DNA of 64,000 nucleotides from Favolaschia claudopus. Lineage: Eukaryota > Basidiomycota > Agaricomycetes > Agaricales > Mycenaceae. The position numbers were made by a program, and so were the translations under genes. Within the stretch, counting starts at the first letter, position 1. Each line of letters starts with the position of its first letter. This document shows positions 30,149 to 40,900 of this stretch, in pieces. The stretch lies in assembly GCA_037176885.1 (NCBI GenBank), contig JAWWNJ010000079.1:682001-746000 (forward strand), in the 5' to 3' direction. The notes under the pieces were generated by a model that was given only the letters and a program-made list of their open reading frames with translations, was not told the origin of the DNA and did no database searches.

Positions 30149-30482
30149 ATGAGATGAAAGTTTGATGTGCTTGAACGTCATCGACGTATAGCGTTAGTTT
30201 AGTTACACTTTTTAATAGAAGATACCCCTGCTCACCAACGTCGATGCTGAACTTGAGCGATTCGCTTGTTCACGTTGTCATTCTAACGAACGATAAATTG
30301 AACGATAAATTAACGATAAATTACCGATACATCGACTAGCGTCTACATTACCCCGGTAACTCGTCGCCTGCAATCGTAGTGATTTGGGCGACTCCACGAG
30401 AGAAGAGTGCTCGTATTTTGACTGCATTCCAAAAATATCACCAAACCTCCAAAATCTTCGGCGGTGAACTGTCGTCGGTCGG
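30149..30482. other. Intergenic spacer with a short tandem repeat
   Basis: Follows the transporter stop codon. About three near copies of an ACGATAAATT unit occur at about 30289-30327. Nothing else is seen. Confidence 0.5.
30289..30327. repeat. Short tandem repeat, about 3 x ACGATAAATT
   Basis: Three consecutive units of 10-12 bp with small spacers, ending in ACCGATAC. Confidence 0.6.
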
Positions 30483-30773
30483 TCAACGACGGGTGCAGTA
30501 CCCCCAACGTTCCGCGCTCGTGCCGGTTGACCCATCCGCTGGAGCCTTAGGATATTCGCAAGGGAGATCTTTTCGAGAGCAGCGCTCACAGTGAGGCTCA
30601 CTTTCTACATCCTCCGAGCCAAGGCACTGGCGAACAAAGTTAATGAAGAAGGAGAAGAAAAGGTAACCTCGCACCCTGATCTTTCTCTTCCTACACTGTA
30701 GGCAAGAGGGAAAGAGCGGTCTTCTCTTGGGAGTCAAGTTCGGGAGTGCTCCTGACTGTGCACCACCGGTCAT
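30483..30773 (-). pseudogene. Orphan Zn2Cys6 DNA-binding cluster fragment
   Basis: From the ATG at 30773 two exons encode PSCLQCRKRKIR, an intron, then CLGSEDV and PHCERCSRKDLPCEY. This is a perfect binuclear zinc cluster (C-x2-C-x6-C ... C-x2-C-x6-C) and matches the cluster of the 61508-63987 gene in sequence and intron position. The frame then ends within about 25 residues (stop at 30485-30483), and the large downstream module of that family is absent. It is either a truncated relic, which I prefer, or a mini-protein. It cannot be a complete transcription factor as read. Confidence 0.7.
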
Positions 30774-31839
30774 TGTTTCGGCGCAAGTGCTTGAAGTGCG
30801 GTTCAAGGTCGAACGCAAAATCTGTCTCTGGTGAATAGTAGAAGGTTCAAACGAGGAGCTACAGGGTCTTATAAGCTAGCGAGGCTCTGCCCTTGACAAC
30901 CATGCGAGCCTGAAAGCTGTGAAATTCAATGAGGCCAAAAATACTTCTCTCTCTGTAAGACTACTCAGGCTGTACTAACTATTTGTTTTGAATTCGGAAT
31001 CGCGAATTTCGGAGCGCGAGTCGAGACTCGGCTCGAGTTCGAGTCAGTCGAGATCATGATATCAAGTCGAGATCGGAGTTGATTCTGAGTCGGAGACTCG
31101 GATTAACGAGCACTGATTTTGAAAACTGTAATTTGGGTTTTATGGCCGATCTGGTCCACCAAGGCTTAAGGGTGGTCGTCCGGGGGGGAGGCTGAGGAAT
31201 TTTTCGCTGCAAATCAACTGCAAATAATACAATTCGAAGTTTCGAACTTGAAGGTGAGGGTCCAAGGACCAGGGATGACGTCAAGAACTGAGAGTCGTCA
31301 CAACCTGTGACTCGGATGACAATTACTTACCGGCAAACTCCGGAAGAGCTTGACTCCTAACATCCACCACATTTTCACTCGTCCATCGCCCGCCACCCTT
31401 GCCAAGCATATCGCGCACACGACCACCGATGTCTTGCACCGACGTTTTGAGAATGCGCAGTCGGCTGCAGTCGGCGTTCATCCAGGCTCCTACTCCACTG
31501 CCAGTGGCAGCCAGGCTGGCGCCGCTGTACTCTCCCGTCTCTTGGAATCTCTCCCTGATGATGTGCAAGGACCGCCGACAACAGAAATTTAAGGATAAGA
31601 AATAGAAACTTTATCGCATGCTCACAATCTCCGCACGAACTCTAAAACACGTCTCCCAACGTCTCCCAGGAGCGCCAAATCTCTACTATGACCATCCCCG
31701 CTCAGCTGAAGAAGTCAACAGTGAACTCATTGTTTTCGCCCAGCAGACTTGTCGCTTCTCCTTTACATTGGTAAGCATGGTTCGCCGTTTCGTACAGTCA
31801 TACAAGTTCTTTGAATACAAACTGCGGTCCTTAGCCCCT
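30774..31839. other. Intergenic region with GAGTCG-rich sequence
   Basis: At 31010-31105 the sequence is a degenerate run of GAGTCG/GAGACTCG-like words. A minus-strand frame of about 80 codons (31568-31323) has an ordinary amino-acid mix but no motif I know. It could be the remnant of a gene beyond the GH43 end. No further support. Confidence 0.35.
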
Positions 31840-33118
31840 TCAGCAAATTATCGTCGCTACACCGTTATTCAGCGTCAATCCGCTGATCTGCCACATAGCA
31901 CGACCGCCGCCGGCGTTTTGTCCGTTGATGTCGCTGTGGAACGCCGCATTCACGTATTGATCTGCGTCCGATTCGAATAAAATTCGTTCAGCTGGTGAAC
32001 GAGGAAACAAGATAAACGCACCAAGGACGTTGATGACAGTCGCTCCTCCAGGGCCTGCGGTCCCGCATTTGCCCGAAGTAAGCAACGGAGCGTTCGGAGC
32101 CTGAACTTTACGGTATGGGCCGGTGGCGCTTTGAGAGACGGCATAGCTGATGTCGTAGGCAAGCGAGTTGTAGCTGTTCGATGAGAAGAATCTGGTGCGT
32201 ATCAATCCCAATTTTTGTTAATCATCGCAAAGGTGAATCAGAATAAAACTTGAGCTCACAGATAATACCAGCCGCTCCAGTAGACCAAACTTGGAGCCTC
32301 AACGATCCCGCCATCGACAGCTTCGCTTGTGATCATCTGAGTTGCTGAGCCGGTCAAGGTGAACCCGTCCGATGCGAGAGGTTGGATGAAGATGGGCGTC
32401 GGCTGTCCTTTGCTGTTTCCGTCGACTTTCCAGACGAGGTACAGCTGTCCACCAGGAGCCTGGAAGCCCGAGGCGTCGATGACGCCGCCTGCGCCAGCAT
32501 TGCACAGGATAGGTGCGGATTGGGGAGTGAATGGGCCGCTCGGTGTGGAGGATGTGGCGGCGCCGATGCAGTGGTTGTTATTAGATGCGGAGAAACCGGT
32601 GTAATACCTGAGGTGAGCGGGAGCGTCAATATGGGGCACGGTGGAGAAGTATTTCGGAAAGGGTTGTGGGTACGCACATCACATATTTCGTCGATGTTAT
32701 CTGACGAACGTCGGGCGCCCATATACCAGAGTTCGAAGAGGAGACCCAGCTTCCTGGGTTCGGCAGAGCGTCGCCTCTCAAGGACCATGTGTTGAAATCC
32801 TGAGATGTTGCATAGGGGACTCTGCCATGCGATGACGAAGTTGAGTCTATTTTATCATTACAAAATCAATGGAGGTAAATCCACGACAATCTAAACGGAA
32901 GCAAGAGGACACGTACAGGCATACCACGGTGCTTGGCCATTGGGAAGCAGTATGCCAGGATCAGGGAAATCTGTGTTGAGAACAGGTCCCTTGACTACCC
33001 CAGCCCTCTTTACAAGACCGCCACGCAGTCGAACGGGGGATACAGGAGCGGCGGCGGATAAAACAGATGAAGCTGCTGCGAGAGCTACGATGGCTACAGA
33101 TACATTGACAACAACCAT
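31840..33118 (-). CDS. Secreted glycoside hydrolase family 43 enzyme
   Basis: Five exons (33118-32917, 32846-32678, 32607-32260, 32191-32022, 31961-31840) give 336 residues in phase. A signal peptide (MVVVNVSVAIVALAAASSVL, then SA) and a short leader come first, then VLNTDFPDPGILLPNG with the likely catalytic-base Asp of GH43. Further on are SGIWAPDVRQI, YYTGFSASNNNHCIGAATSS, GVIDASGFQAPGG and VDGGIVEAPSLVYWSGWYYL, where the Glu fits the general acid. The last part has GPGGATVINV and INGQNAGGGRAMWQ. GH43 enzymes form a five-bladed beta-propeller and cleave arabinan, arabinoxylan or xylo-oligosaccharides. The exact specificity is not visible. The protein should act outside the cell on plant cell-wall hemicellulose. 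A TATATAA box lies 117 bp upstream. Confidence 0.85.
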
Positions 33119-33234
33119 TTCGAGGTTCGAGTCGTGGGTCGCTGGAGGGTATTGGATTAATCGAAGAAAGGTTTAGAGAAAGGCGGAAGAATCTGCCAAT
33201 GGAGCTTATTCAGATGCGAGCTGAGATCGCTTTA

Positions 33235-33241
33235 TTATATA
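33235..33241 (-). promoter_or_regulatory. TATA box of the GH43 gene
   Basis: TATATAA on the minus strand, 117 bp before the ATG at 33118. Confidence 0.5.
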
Positions 33242-33649
33242 TCTTCTCTGAGTTGCGGATCGTCGCCATGCGAATCCCGCATCGCATGATGATGAGCCTG
33301 CTTCGTCCGCGCACGAAGCCTGATCATGAGGCCAATTGTGGATGTTGCGGTCTGCAACGTGAACAGGATATGCGATCGACGGCAGAATGAAACCACGGAA
33401 ACAAATACCTTTGTATCGCCGGCCCGTGGATAATGCGATAACGGTTGATACGGAAGTCATCTCCGATTTTCGCCACGTGAGCGCGTTTGACGCGAACCAC
33501 GTCATGAGTCACCTCTTCCTTTCGTCCGCTCATGTTTGTCCCTCAGGTAAGTACGTGGTCTACAGTATTGTAGATTCGATTTGAGAAGTGCGGTCAGCCA
33601 TCTTCTCGACTGTGAATCCTAGCCTCTTGATAATTTATTCGCAGTAGGT
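33242..33649. other. Intergenic spacer
   Basis: No gene or repeat recognised between the GH43 promoter and the start of the tandem duplication. Confidence 0.4.
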
Positions 33650-33993
33650 AAGTACTCCATTTCCTTCACTTCAAACCACTGACTTCAAACACTTAAAAGG
33701 AAGCACTAAGCAGTCTGCAGCTGAGCCAGGGCTAGAGGACGAGATCCAAATTTCCACGCCAACGGGCCGGATATTATCTCTTTGCAAGAACCGACACGAT
33801 GTCGTCGACTCTTCGTGCGGATATTGCGGCAGCGCAAGAACTCAAAATAGCAACAAAACAGAATGTGCTATTTTCATCTCATCGAGGCAGTATCAACTTG
33901 ACGAACTCAACGAAGCGGGTGATGATCTCAGCCCCTATCAACCGTCTGGTCTTTGATAGATGGTATCCGCACGGGAAAAACAGGCAGAGAAGG

Positions 33994-34002
33994 CATAAAA
34001 GC
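33994..34002 (+). promoter_or_regulatory. TATA-like box of the small secreted protein gene, copy 1
   Basis: CATAAAAGC lies about 85 bp before the ATG and is preserved at the same place in copy 2 (near 36040). Confidence 0.45.
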
Positions 34003-34085
34003 GAGACAGCTGCGTCTGTGAGATTCATTTCTTTTCTTCCCCGCCTTTTTTTCTTCATTTCACCTCCTCCCAATTTTTTTTCATC

Positions 34086-34636
34086 ATGTACTTTGCGTCG
34101 ATCGCAATTACCCTCATGCTTTCCGTCTCGGGTGCTGTTAATGGTGCGCCGACTGCGGTATGTTTTCGTCTACATCTTGGTAAGACAGTTGTTGATCTTT
34201 TCTTCGATGAGCAGAAGCGTGACAGCACCAGCACCGTCCCGCCTCAAGTTTGCACCGGTACCAACGGTAGCGGGACCTGTACGAATCTCAACTTCTCTGC
34301 GGCCGACTCGAATGGTACCCCTAAGGACAAGACCGTCCAGGACTGCACGAATGTCTCCAACGCCAAGTCCATGGTGATGGATGTCTCAGACGATTGCGAG
34401 ACTTTCCCGTGCGTTATTTTTGCAGCTATTCATTTGCAGCCTGCCCGAATGAGGATCAACTCCCTGTGTACAGGTTCGCAGACTGCCAATTCATCAACCC
34501 CGCAGACAATAGCGACATCGGTGTTGTTTCTGAGTTCTTCTCGGACGACTCGGGGGACCTCTCTAGTGCTGCTACCATCAAGAGCATCTCGTGCACTTGC
34601 GTCGATGGTCTCGTCAACGGATTATTCCCCCAGTAA
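34086..34636 (+). CDS. Small secreted cysteine-containing protein, intact tandem copy
   Basis: Exons 34086-34157, 34215-34408 and 34474-34636 give 142 residues. The signal peptide (MYFASIAITLMLSVSGAVNG) is followed by APTAKR, a dibasic site that may be cut by a Kex2-type protease. The mature part is rich in Ser, Thr, Asn and Asp, with cysteines in VCTGTNGSGTC, DCTNVSNAKS, DDCETFPFADC and ISCTCVDGL. This is a typical fungal small secreted protein. I do not recognise a family with known function. Its near-identical neighbour at 36110 is frameshifted, so this may be the only working copy of the pair. Confidence 0.75.
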
Positions 34637-35689
34637 AACGCAACGAGTCGCCAACGGTTGGATGATTCGGGCTCCGGAGGAGAATGGAAGGCGGGCAGAT
34701 CTCCATTGGCCTTGCCGTGCTGAGCAATTGTTTGTTATTCTGACGAGTTTGCCCGTTGTATTATTGAGATTGAGGTTGAAACAATGATAAATCAATCTTC
34801 GATCATCGTCTTCCGGTGCTAACGATGCTCGGTTTGAGTTTCTGCTCTAGTTTGGCACGACATATGCAGTGCTTAGGCATTTCTGGCGCTAATCCTACGG
34901 TTCAATTCTCAAAAAGCATTCGTCGCGTCACGACTCACAGGCGCCCCCGTGACCGCGTCTGCCCGACATTCGACTCGTTACAGTCACGGTCACCGTGTCA
35001 CGATCCTTGTCTTTACCACCGCCCAAGTCTTCAACTGCTCTTCAACTACAGCGAAAATCTGTGCCGACTCCTTGACCATGCATATATGGCACAAGCTTTC
35101 GAACGCTTCCCGGCTCTCCCCCACTGTCCGGGTGCCAGTAATCCAGCCCAAGATTCACTGCCGCAGCCAGATCCAGCCTGCAAAATCTTTGTTTGGTCTC
35201 TAGCGCTAATGGTGAATCGAAGGAATCATGAATGTTCCCGGGCCAGTGCCTGTATTGCTGGAGATGGACCCGAAACGATAGCTCTCGACGAATTAATTTC
35301 GAAGCTTCCAACGCGAGTGACTCTCCCTTTTCTGGTCTCTGTGAAGTTACGCTATTCTAGATCCAAACCGCGGCCGGGTTTCCGACATTCCCGAATTTAC
35401 TCAACTCTCCTACAATCTCCCCAGCAGACTTTCAAACTGACTGCATGATATGGTCCCGGTGTTTGGAAGCCGATAATCAAGAACCGAACTGACATGAATA
35501 CGCGGTCCCATGACTGTGATGTCCCTTCGCGTGGTAACTTAATCCGACTCACACGTTGCACACTCGACAAAAAAAAGTGGTGGGTCGTACGATTCAGTGA
35601 TTCAAGGCACGACAACTGACACTGCCGAAAAATCCCTTCAATCGACAGAAGCTATGAATGGAAGAAGCAACCGGGATCGACAGATCGGT
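34637..35689. other. 3' flank of tandem unit 1
   Basis: Non-coding. A 210-codon frame here opens with GTG, has no motif, and is not kept in unit 2. Confidence 0.5.
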
Positions 35690-36109
35690 AAGTAAGTACT
35701 CCATTTCCTTCACTTCGAACCAACTTCAAACACTTAAAGGCAAGCACTAAGCAGTCTGCAGCTGAGCCAGGGCTAGAGGACGAGATCCAAATCTCCGCGC
35801 CAATGGGGCGGATATTATCTCTTTGCATGAACCGACACGATGTCGTCGACTCTTCGTGCGGATATTGCGCCAGCGCAAACACTCAAAATAGCAACAAAAC
35901 AGAATGTGCTATTTTCATCTCATCGAGGCAGTATCAACTTGACGAACTCAACAAAGCGGGTGATGATCTCAGTCCCTACCAACCGTCTGGTCTTTGATAG
36001 ATGGTATCCGCACGGGAAAAACAGGCAGAGAAGGCATAAAAGCGAGACAGCTGCGTCTGTGAGATTCATTCCTTTTCTTCATTTCACCTCCTCCCATTTT
36101 TCTTTCATC

Positions 36110-36662
36110 ATGTACTTTGCGTCGATCGCAATTACCCTCATGCTTTCCGTCTCGGGTGCTGTTAATGGTGCGCCGACCGCGGTATGTTTCGTCTACATCT
36201 CGGCAGCAAAGTATCTAATATTTCTTCGATGAGCAGAAGCGCGACAGCACCAGCACCGTCCCGCCTCAAGTTTGCACCGGTACCAACGGTAGCGGGACCT
36301 GCACGAATCTCAACTTCTCTGCGGCCGACTCGAATGGTACCTCTAAGGACAAGACCGTCCAGGCTGGCAGGACGACTGCACGAATGTCTCCAACGCCAAG
36401 TCAATGGTGATGGATGTCTCAGACGATTGCGAGACTTTCCCGTGCGTTGTCTTCCCAGCTATCATTTACCAGCCCAAATAAAGCAAATCCGTGTGAACAG
36501 GTTCGCAGACTGCCAATTCATCAACCCCGAGACAATAGCGACATCGGTGTTGTTTCTGAGTTCTTTTCGGATGACTCGGGGGATCTCTCTAGTGCTGGTA
36601 CCATCAAGAGCATCTCGTGCACTCGCGTCGATGGTCTCGTCGACGGATTATTCCCCCAGTGA
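36110..36662 (+). pseudogene. Frameshifted second copy of the small secreted protein gene
   Basis: The signal peptide, the KRDSTSTVPPQVC start of the mature part and the last exon match copy 1. After DKTVQ the second copy has 11 extra bases (CTGGCAGGACG) relative to copy 1, which is not a multiple of three. The frame then runs into a TGA within about 15 codons. The second intron and last exon remain nearly identical, so the break looks recent. It is unclear which of the two copies carries the ancestral length here. Confidence 0.7.
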
Positions 36663-37215
36663 AGTACAACGAGTCGCGAACGGATGGATGGCTGGGATCC
36701 CGGGAAGAATGGAAGGCGGGCATATCTGCATTGGTCTTGCCATGCTAAGGAATCGTTAATAGTTATCTTGACGAGTTTGCTTGTTGTATATCGAGAAGGC
36801 GCGAGCTGATTGGTGAGGTTGAGACAATGATATATCAATGTTCAATCATCGTCTTCCTGTGTGCTAACGATGCTCAATTTGAGCTTTTGCTCTAGCTTGA
36901 CCGTATGCAGTGCCTACGCATTTCTTGTTGAGTACGGACGACGATGGGGGGAAAAGACAAGAGGGGAAGCTCCCCGATACATTAGAAATACTATAACTTA
37001 AATAGGTTGTAATAAGGGGTCGGGTCGGACCGTAGCAAACCGATGCCAAGCACCGATCGTCAACAGACGCTAATCCTATTGCTCAAAAAGAACATTCGTC
37101 GCGTCACGACCCACAACCGGCCCCGTGACCGCGTCTGCCATTTGATTTGCGTGACAGTCACGGTCACGATCCTTCCTTTTCCCCCGCCGTGCGGTTGATG
37201 TTCCGATCAACTGGG
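36663..37215. other. 3' flank of tandem unit 2
   Basis: Non-coding. It holds the 140-bp insertion listed separately and sequence homologous to the flank of unit 1 up to about 37190. Confidence 0.5.
36926..37065. mobile_element. 140-bp insertion with TGTTGA...TCAACA ends
   Basis: Unit 1 has an uninterrupted GGCATTTCTGGCGCTAATCC-like sequence. Unit 2 has 140 bp between the two halves. The insert begins TGTTGA and ends TCAACA, like a small solo LTR (TG...CA) or a very short inverted-repeat element. I see no target duplication, so its nature is uncertain. Confidence 0.45.
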
Positions 37216-37422
37216 TGTTATCTGCCAGTGGCAGTGCTGGCAGATAACATTCTTGCAATTTCCTGCCTCTCTCGATGTCGGTGAGTCTCGAGATTGTTCT
37301 AGGGTGCAGAGGAGAGATAACTGAATGCTTCTGACCTGTTATTTCGAGAAGATTGAGATTTAAACTGGCAAAGTCGAGTACCGCTGTTATCTGGCAGATA
37401 ACAGCGTGATGGTCAGATAACA
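37216..37422. repeat. Cluster of palindromic TGTTATCTG/CAGATAACA motifs
   Basis: TGTTATCTGCCAG and CTGGCAGATAACA face each other across 8 bp (37216-37249). A second near-palindrome, CTGTTATCTGGCAGATAACAG, lies at 37384-37404, and a fifth CAGATAACA at 37414-37422. The AGATAA core also fits a fungal GATA-factor site. It may be the residue of inverted-repeat elements or a regulatory cluster. Confidence 0.45.
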
Positions 37423-37559
37423 GTCACAGTGTGACATAAGTCACTACGCACTCTTGTCGTCTCCCTCCTCCGTCTCTCTGTGTTTCTGGCCCGGCGACGA
37501 ACGGCGAAATGCCCTTGAACATTCAACAGTCGCTCCCTACACAGCAGTATGCTTCAAAC

Positions 37560-37932
37560 TGTTAGCGGAATAGTCCGGAACAAGTCGGTGCGGAGATCTG
37601 CACGCTGAGCGGCAGGTCCCGAACGACACCCTATACGCTTACGTGTCCCCGACAGCGCTCTTCGTTCTGCCCACATCCACGGCTGAGCGAAGAGCGTACG
37701 TCCTTACCTTCGTTATAGTTTACCTCACTCATTTACCATACTATCCACAGTAATAAGTTATATTCTATAGGTACATGAATCTACTGGTTCTGCCCACATC
37801 CACGGCTGAGCGAAGAGCTAATAAGTTATATTCTATAGTGCCCGCACATCGACGGGACTTCACGCACATCAGCGTACCCTTCACCTCCCCCACGCCGTTA
37901 CCTCCATCTACCCCCGACCTCCATTCTTAACA
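37560..37932 (+). repeat. 5' LTR
   Basis: 373 bp, TG...CA ends. It contains two internal duplications: a 33-bp block starting CGTTCTGCCCACATCCACGG and a block TAATAAGTTATATTCTATAG, each present twice. The second may serve as the promoter/polyA region. Confidence 0.92.
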
Positions 37933-37962
37933 GGTTATGGGCCCCGTGGCGACGACGATGAC

Positions 37963-40900
37963 GTGTCGACGAGTCGCATCCGACTCCCAATTCTCGGCCA
38001 GCGAGGCGAGAAATTCGTGATCTGGAAAACCCAGGTCAAGTCGCACATCACCGGCATGGGAAAAGCGCGTTACCTCGACGGACGCGCGACCGCACCGGTC
38101 AAACCAAAGCTCGCGGAAAACGCCAGCGAAAAGGAACAGGCCGACCATAAGAAGGCTCTGGTTACCTACGACGAAGAGATGGATGAGTGGGAGAAAAACA
38201 ATGAAAAGATCCGCACCATCTTCTTCGGCACCATCCACGAGACTCACAAAATCCGCATCGCCAACCACTCTACGGCTCGTGAGTCCTGGCAGGCTTTGTG
38301 CAAACTGTACGAAGGCCAGGGTGAGCTCCACGCCCAATCCATCGTCGACCAGATGCACCAGCTCAAGTGCTCTGATAACGACCCCCGCGAAACCCTCGAC
38401 CAGCTCGACGCCCTCATCGCTGAACACGCTAGCGTCGGCGGCACTCTGTCGGAAGCTGAGAAGAAAAACATTGTCCTTCATCTGCTTCCAAATAGCTGGC
38501 GTGGCAACGTGCGTGCCATCTTTGCGAACACCGAATCCATGCGGCAGTTCGCCATGCAGCTTGACCCCAATGGTGTCCCTCCTGTTTATACAGCGGACAT
38601 GCTCATCGAAGCCATCCGTCACCTCGCACGCGATGACAAAGCTGTCAACGGCTCCACCTCGACTGGCGGTGCTGCTCTCGTCGCGGGCGCAACTGACACC
38701 TGCAATAATTGCGGTCAGAAAGGGCATTGGGCAAGAGATTGTTGGTCGAAGGGCGGCGGAAAGGCAGGTCAGCGCCCTTCCAACTGGAAGGAAGTCGCTC
38801 GTGGCAAGGGCAAAGGCAGAGGAGGTAGACCAAAGAAAGACGGTAGAAACGGCGGCGGCAATAACAACAACAACGCGAACACCGCAGACGCAGGCGCAGC
38901 GAGCTACTCATTCGCATTCCACGCTACTGCGCATGTCGCCACCAACTTCTCGAGACTGGAGGACGCGGGCATCGTCTCGCGCGGATTCACCGCACTCCTT
39001 GACTCGGGCGCCAACCGTCACTACTGCCCCTCACGCGAACGCTTCGTGGAATACAAAACCATTGAAGCCGTCCCCATTAAATCTGCCGACAACCGCACCT
39101 TCTACGCCACTGGAAGCGGCAAACTCCCCATGACCGTAACACACGGCGGTCGGCGCATCGAGATGATGCTGCTCGATGTCCTGCACGTCCCCCAAATGCC
39201 GCTGACTCTCATCTCCGTCAGCCGCATGACCAAATCCGGCCACACCGTCCACTTCGAAAAGAACAACGCCCGTGTCTTCACCCCCGATCACACCGAGCTC
39301 TTCCACGTTCAAGAGCGCGACGGCCTCTACCCCATTCTCGAGGTCCACTCGTCAAAGACGCCAACGCCGCACCCCGTCTCCATGCCCGCCGTCGCATATG
39401 CAACACTCACCTTACATGAATTCCACTGCCGTATGGGCCACGCTGACATTCGTGGTCTGCAGAATATGGTTAAAAAGGGTCTCGTCACTGGAATTAAACT
39501 TACCGACGACGAGGCGGGGTTCTGTAAGGGCTGTGCGATGGGTATCTTGAAGCGCGAACCCTTCCCACACACTCGTTCGAGCCCGCCAGCTCAAGTCTAC
39601 GGGGAGAGGGTCGTTAGCGATACGTGGGGACCGGCGCCAGTTAAATCGCTGGGAGGCAAGCTATATTTTGTTGTCTTCCTGGACGAAAAGTCAGACGAGG
39701 TGATTGTAACGGGTTTAGCAAATAAAAGTGATGCGCCTGTAGCTTACAAGCACTACGAGGCTTGGGCGAAGGTGCATCGGGGCGCGGCCGTCGTCATGAA
39801 TTGGGGAACTGATGGCGCGGGGGAATTCACCAGCGAGAAAGTCCAAAACCACCTGAAGGACCAAGGGACTCACCATCGTCTCACGGTCCACGACTCGTCC
39901 GCACAGAACGGAAAGGCAGAGCGTATCTTGCAAACGCTGGTTGCCCACGGTCGTGCGATGCTCCACCTCGCTTCCCTCCCCGCATTCCTCTGGCTTGAAT
40001 CCGTCGCCCACGCCGCATGGCTTCGTAATCGCACGGAGACCGTGAACACCGTTGACACAACCCCGCATGAGCGCGCTACAGGCGAGAAGCCCGACCTGTC
40101 ACAGCTGCGCCGTTTCGGGGCGAACGTCTGGGTGAAAACCGAGGGAGCTTCGAAAATCGACATCCAGGCAAAACCATGCCGTTGGGTGGGAATTGATTCG
40201 CACGCGAAAGGCCATAGAATTTATTGGCCGGGCCAGCGTAAGGTCACTATTGAGCGAAATGTGAGATTTGAGGGGGAGCCGGAAGATGTAACATACCCGA
40301 GCGTCCCGATCGAGGGGGAGTTGGGTCGTAAGAGCGCTCAGGACGCTCGTAACGAGCCCGCTCCAGCCGCCGATGCCCCTTCAGACAAATCAGCACCTCA
40401 ATTACCTCCAACCCCGCAAAACGCACCTTCTGCACCCATTCCCGAGCCTGCTCCTCCTGAGGACACACCCTCCGTAGACCTCGAGCCCCATTACACGCCT
40501 CCGCCCGAGCTCGCACCCGAATCGTCGCGTCCGACGCGTACTCGCAAGCCTACTCAATGGCTGCGTGATATTGCTGAAGGAACCGGATCCACAGGCGGCC
40601 GCGGCGCTGCCAAAATTCCAGGCAGTGTTGTCCCACCGAACGAATCGTCCGCGAAAACAGCCGCTGCAGACAATACGTCGGCGTCGTTTGATGCTGGTGC
40701 TGCTGCCTTCATGGCGATCCGAGCTGCTTTTGCCGGTGACGAAACTCCGTTAACCGCACTTGCGACGATGGACGGCGATGCTCCGACGGTGCGTGAGGCG
40801 AAGGCTAGCGACGAGAAAGAGAAGTGGGAGGCAGCTATGCAAGCTGAGGTGAGAAAGCTGGAAGAGCGCGGAACGTGGAAACTCGTCCGGCGGCCACGTG

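Larger units (their letters stand above)
33650..37190 (+). repeat. Tandem duplication carrying a small secreted protein gene
   Basis: Unit 1 starts at about 33650 and unit 2 at about 35690. Both open with AAGTACTCCATTTCCTTCAC and stay almost identical through the promoter, gene and 3' flank. The two ATGs are 2024 bp apart. Unit 1 alone has the segment of about 35010-35685, a related piece of which recurs at 46930-47170. Unit 2 has a 140-bp insertion at 36926-37065. Confidence 0.85.

Noticed and set aside
34816..35448. A 210-codon frame in the flank of the secreted-protein gene
   Set aside because: It opens with GTG, has no motif and is not conserved in the second tandem unit.
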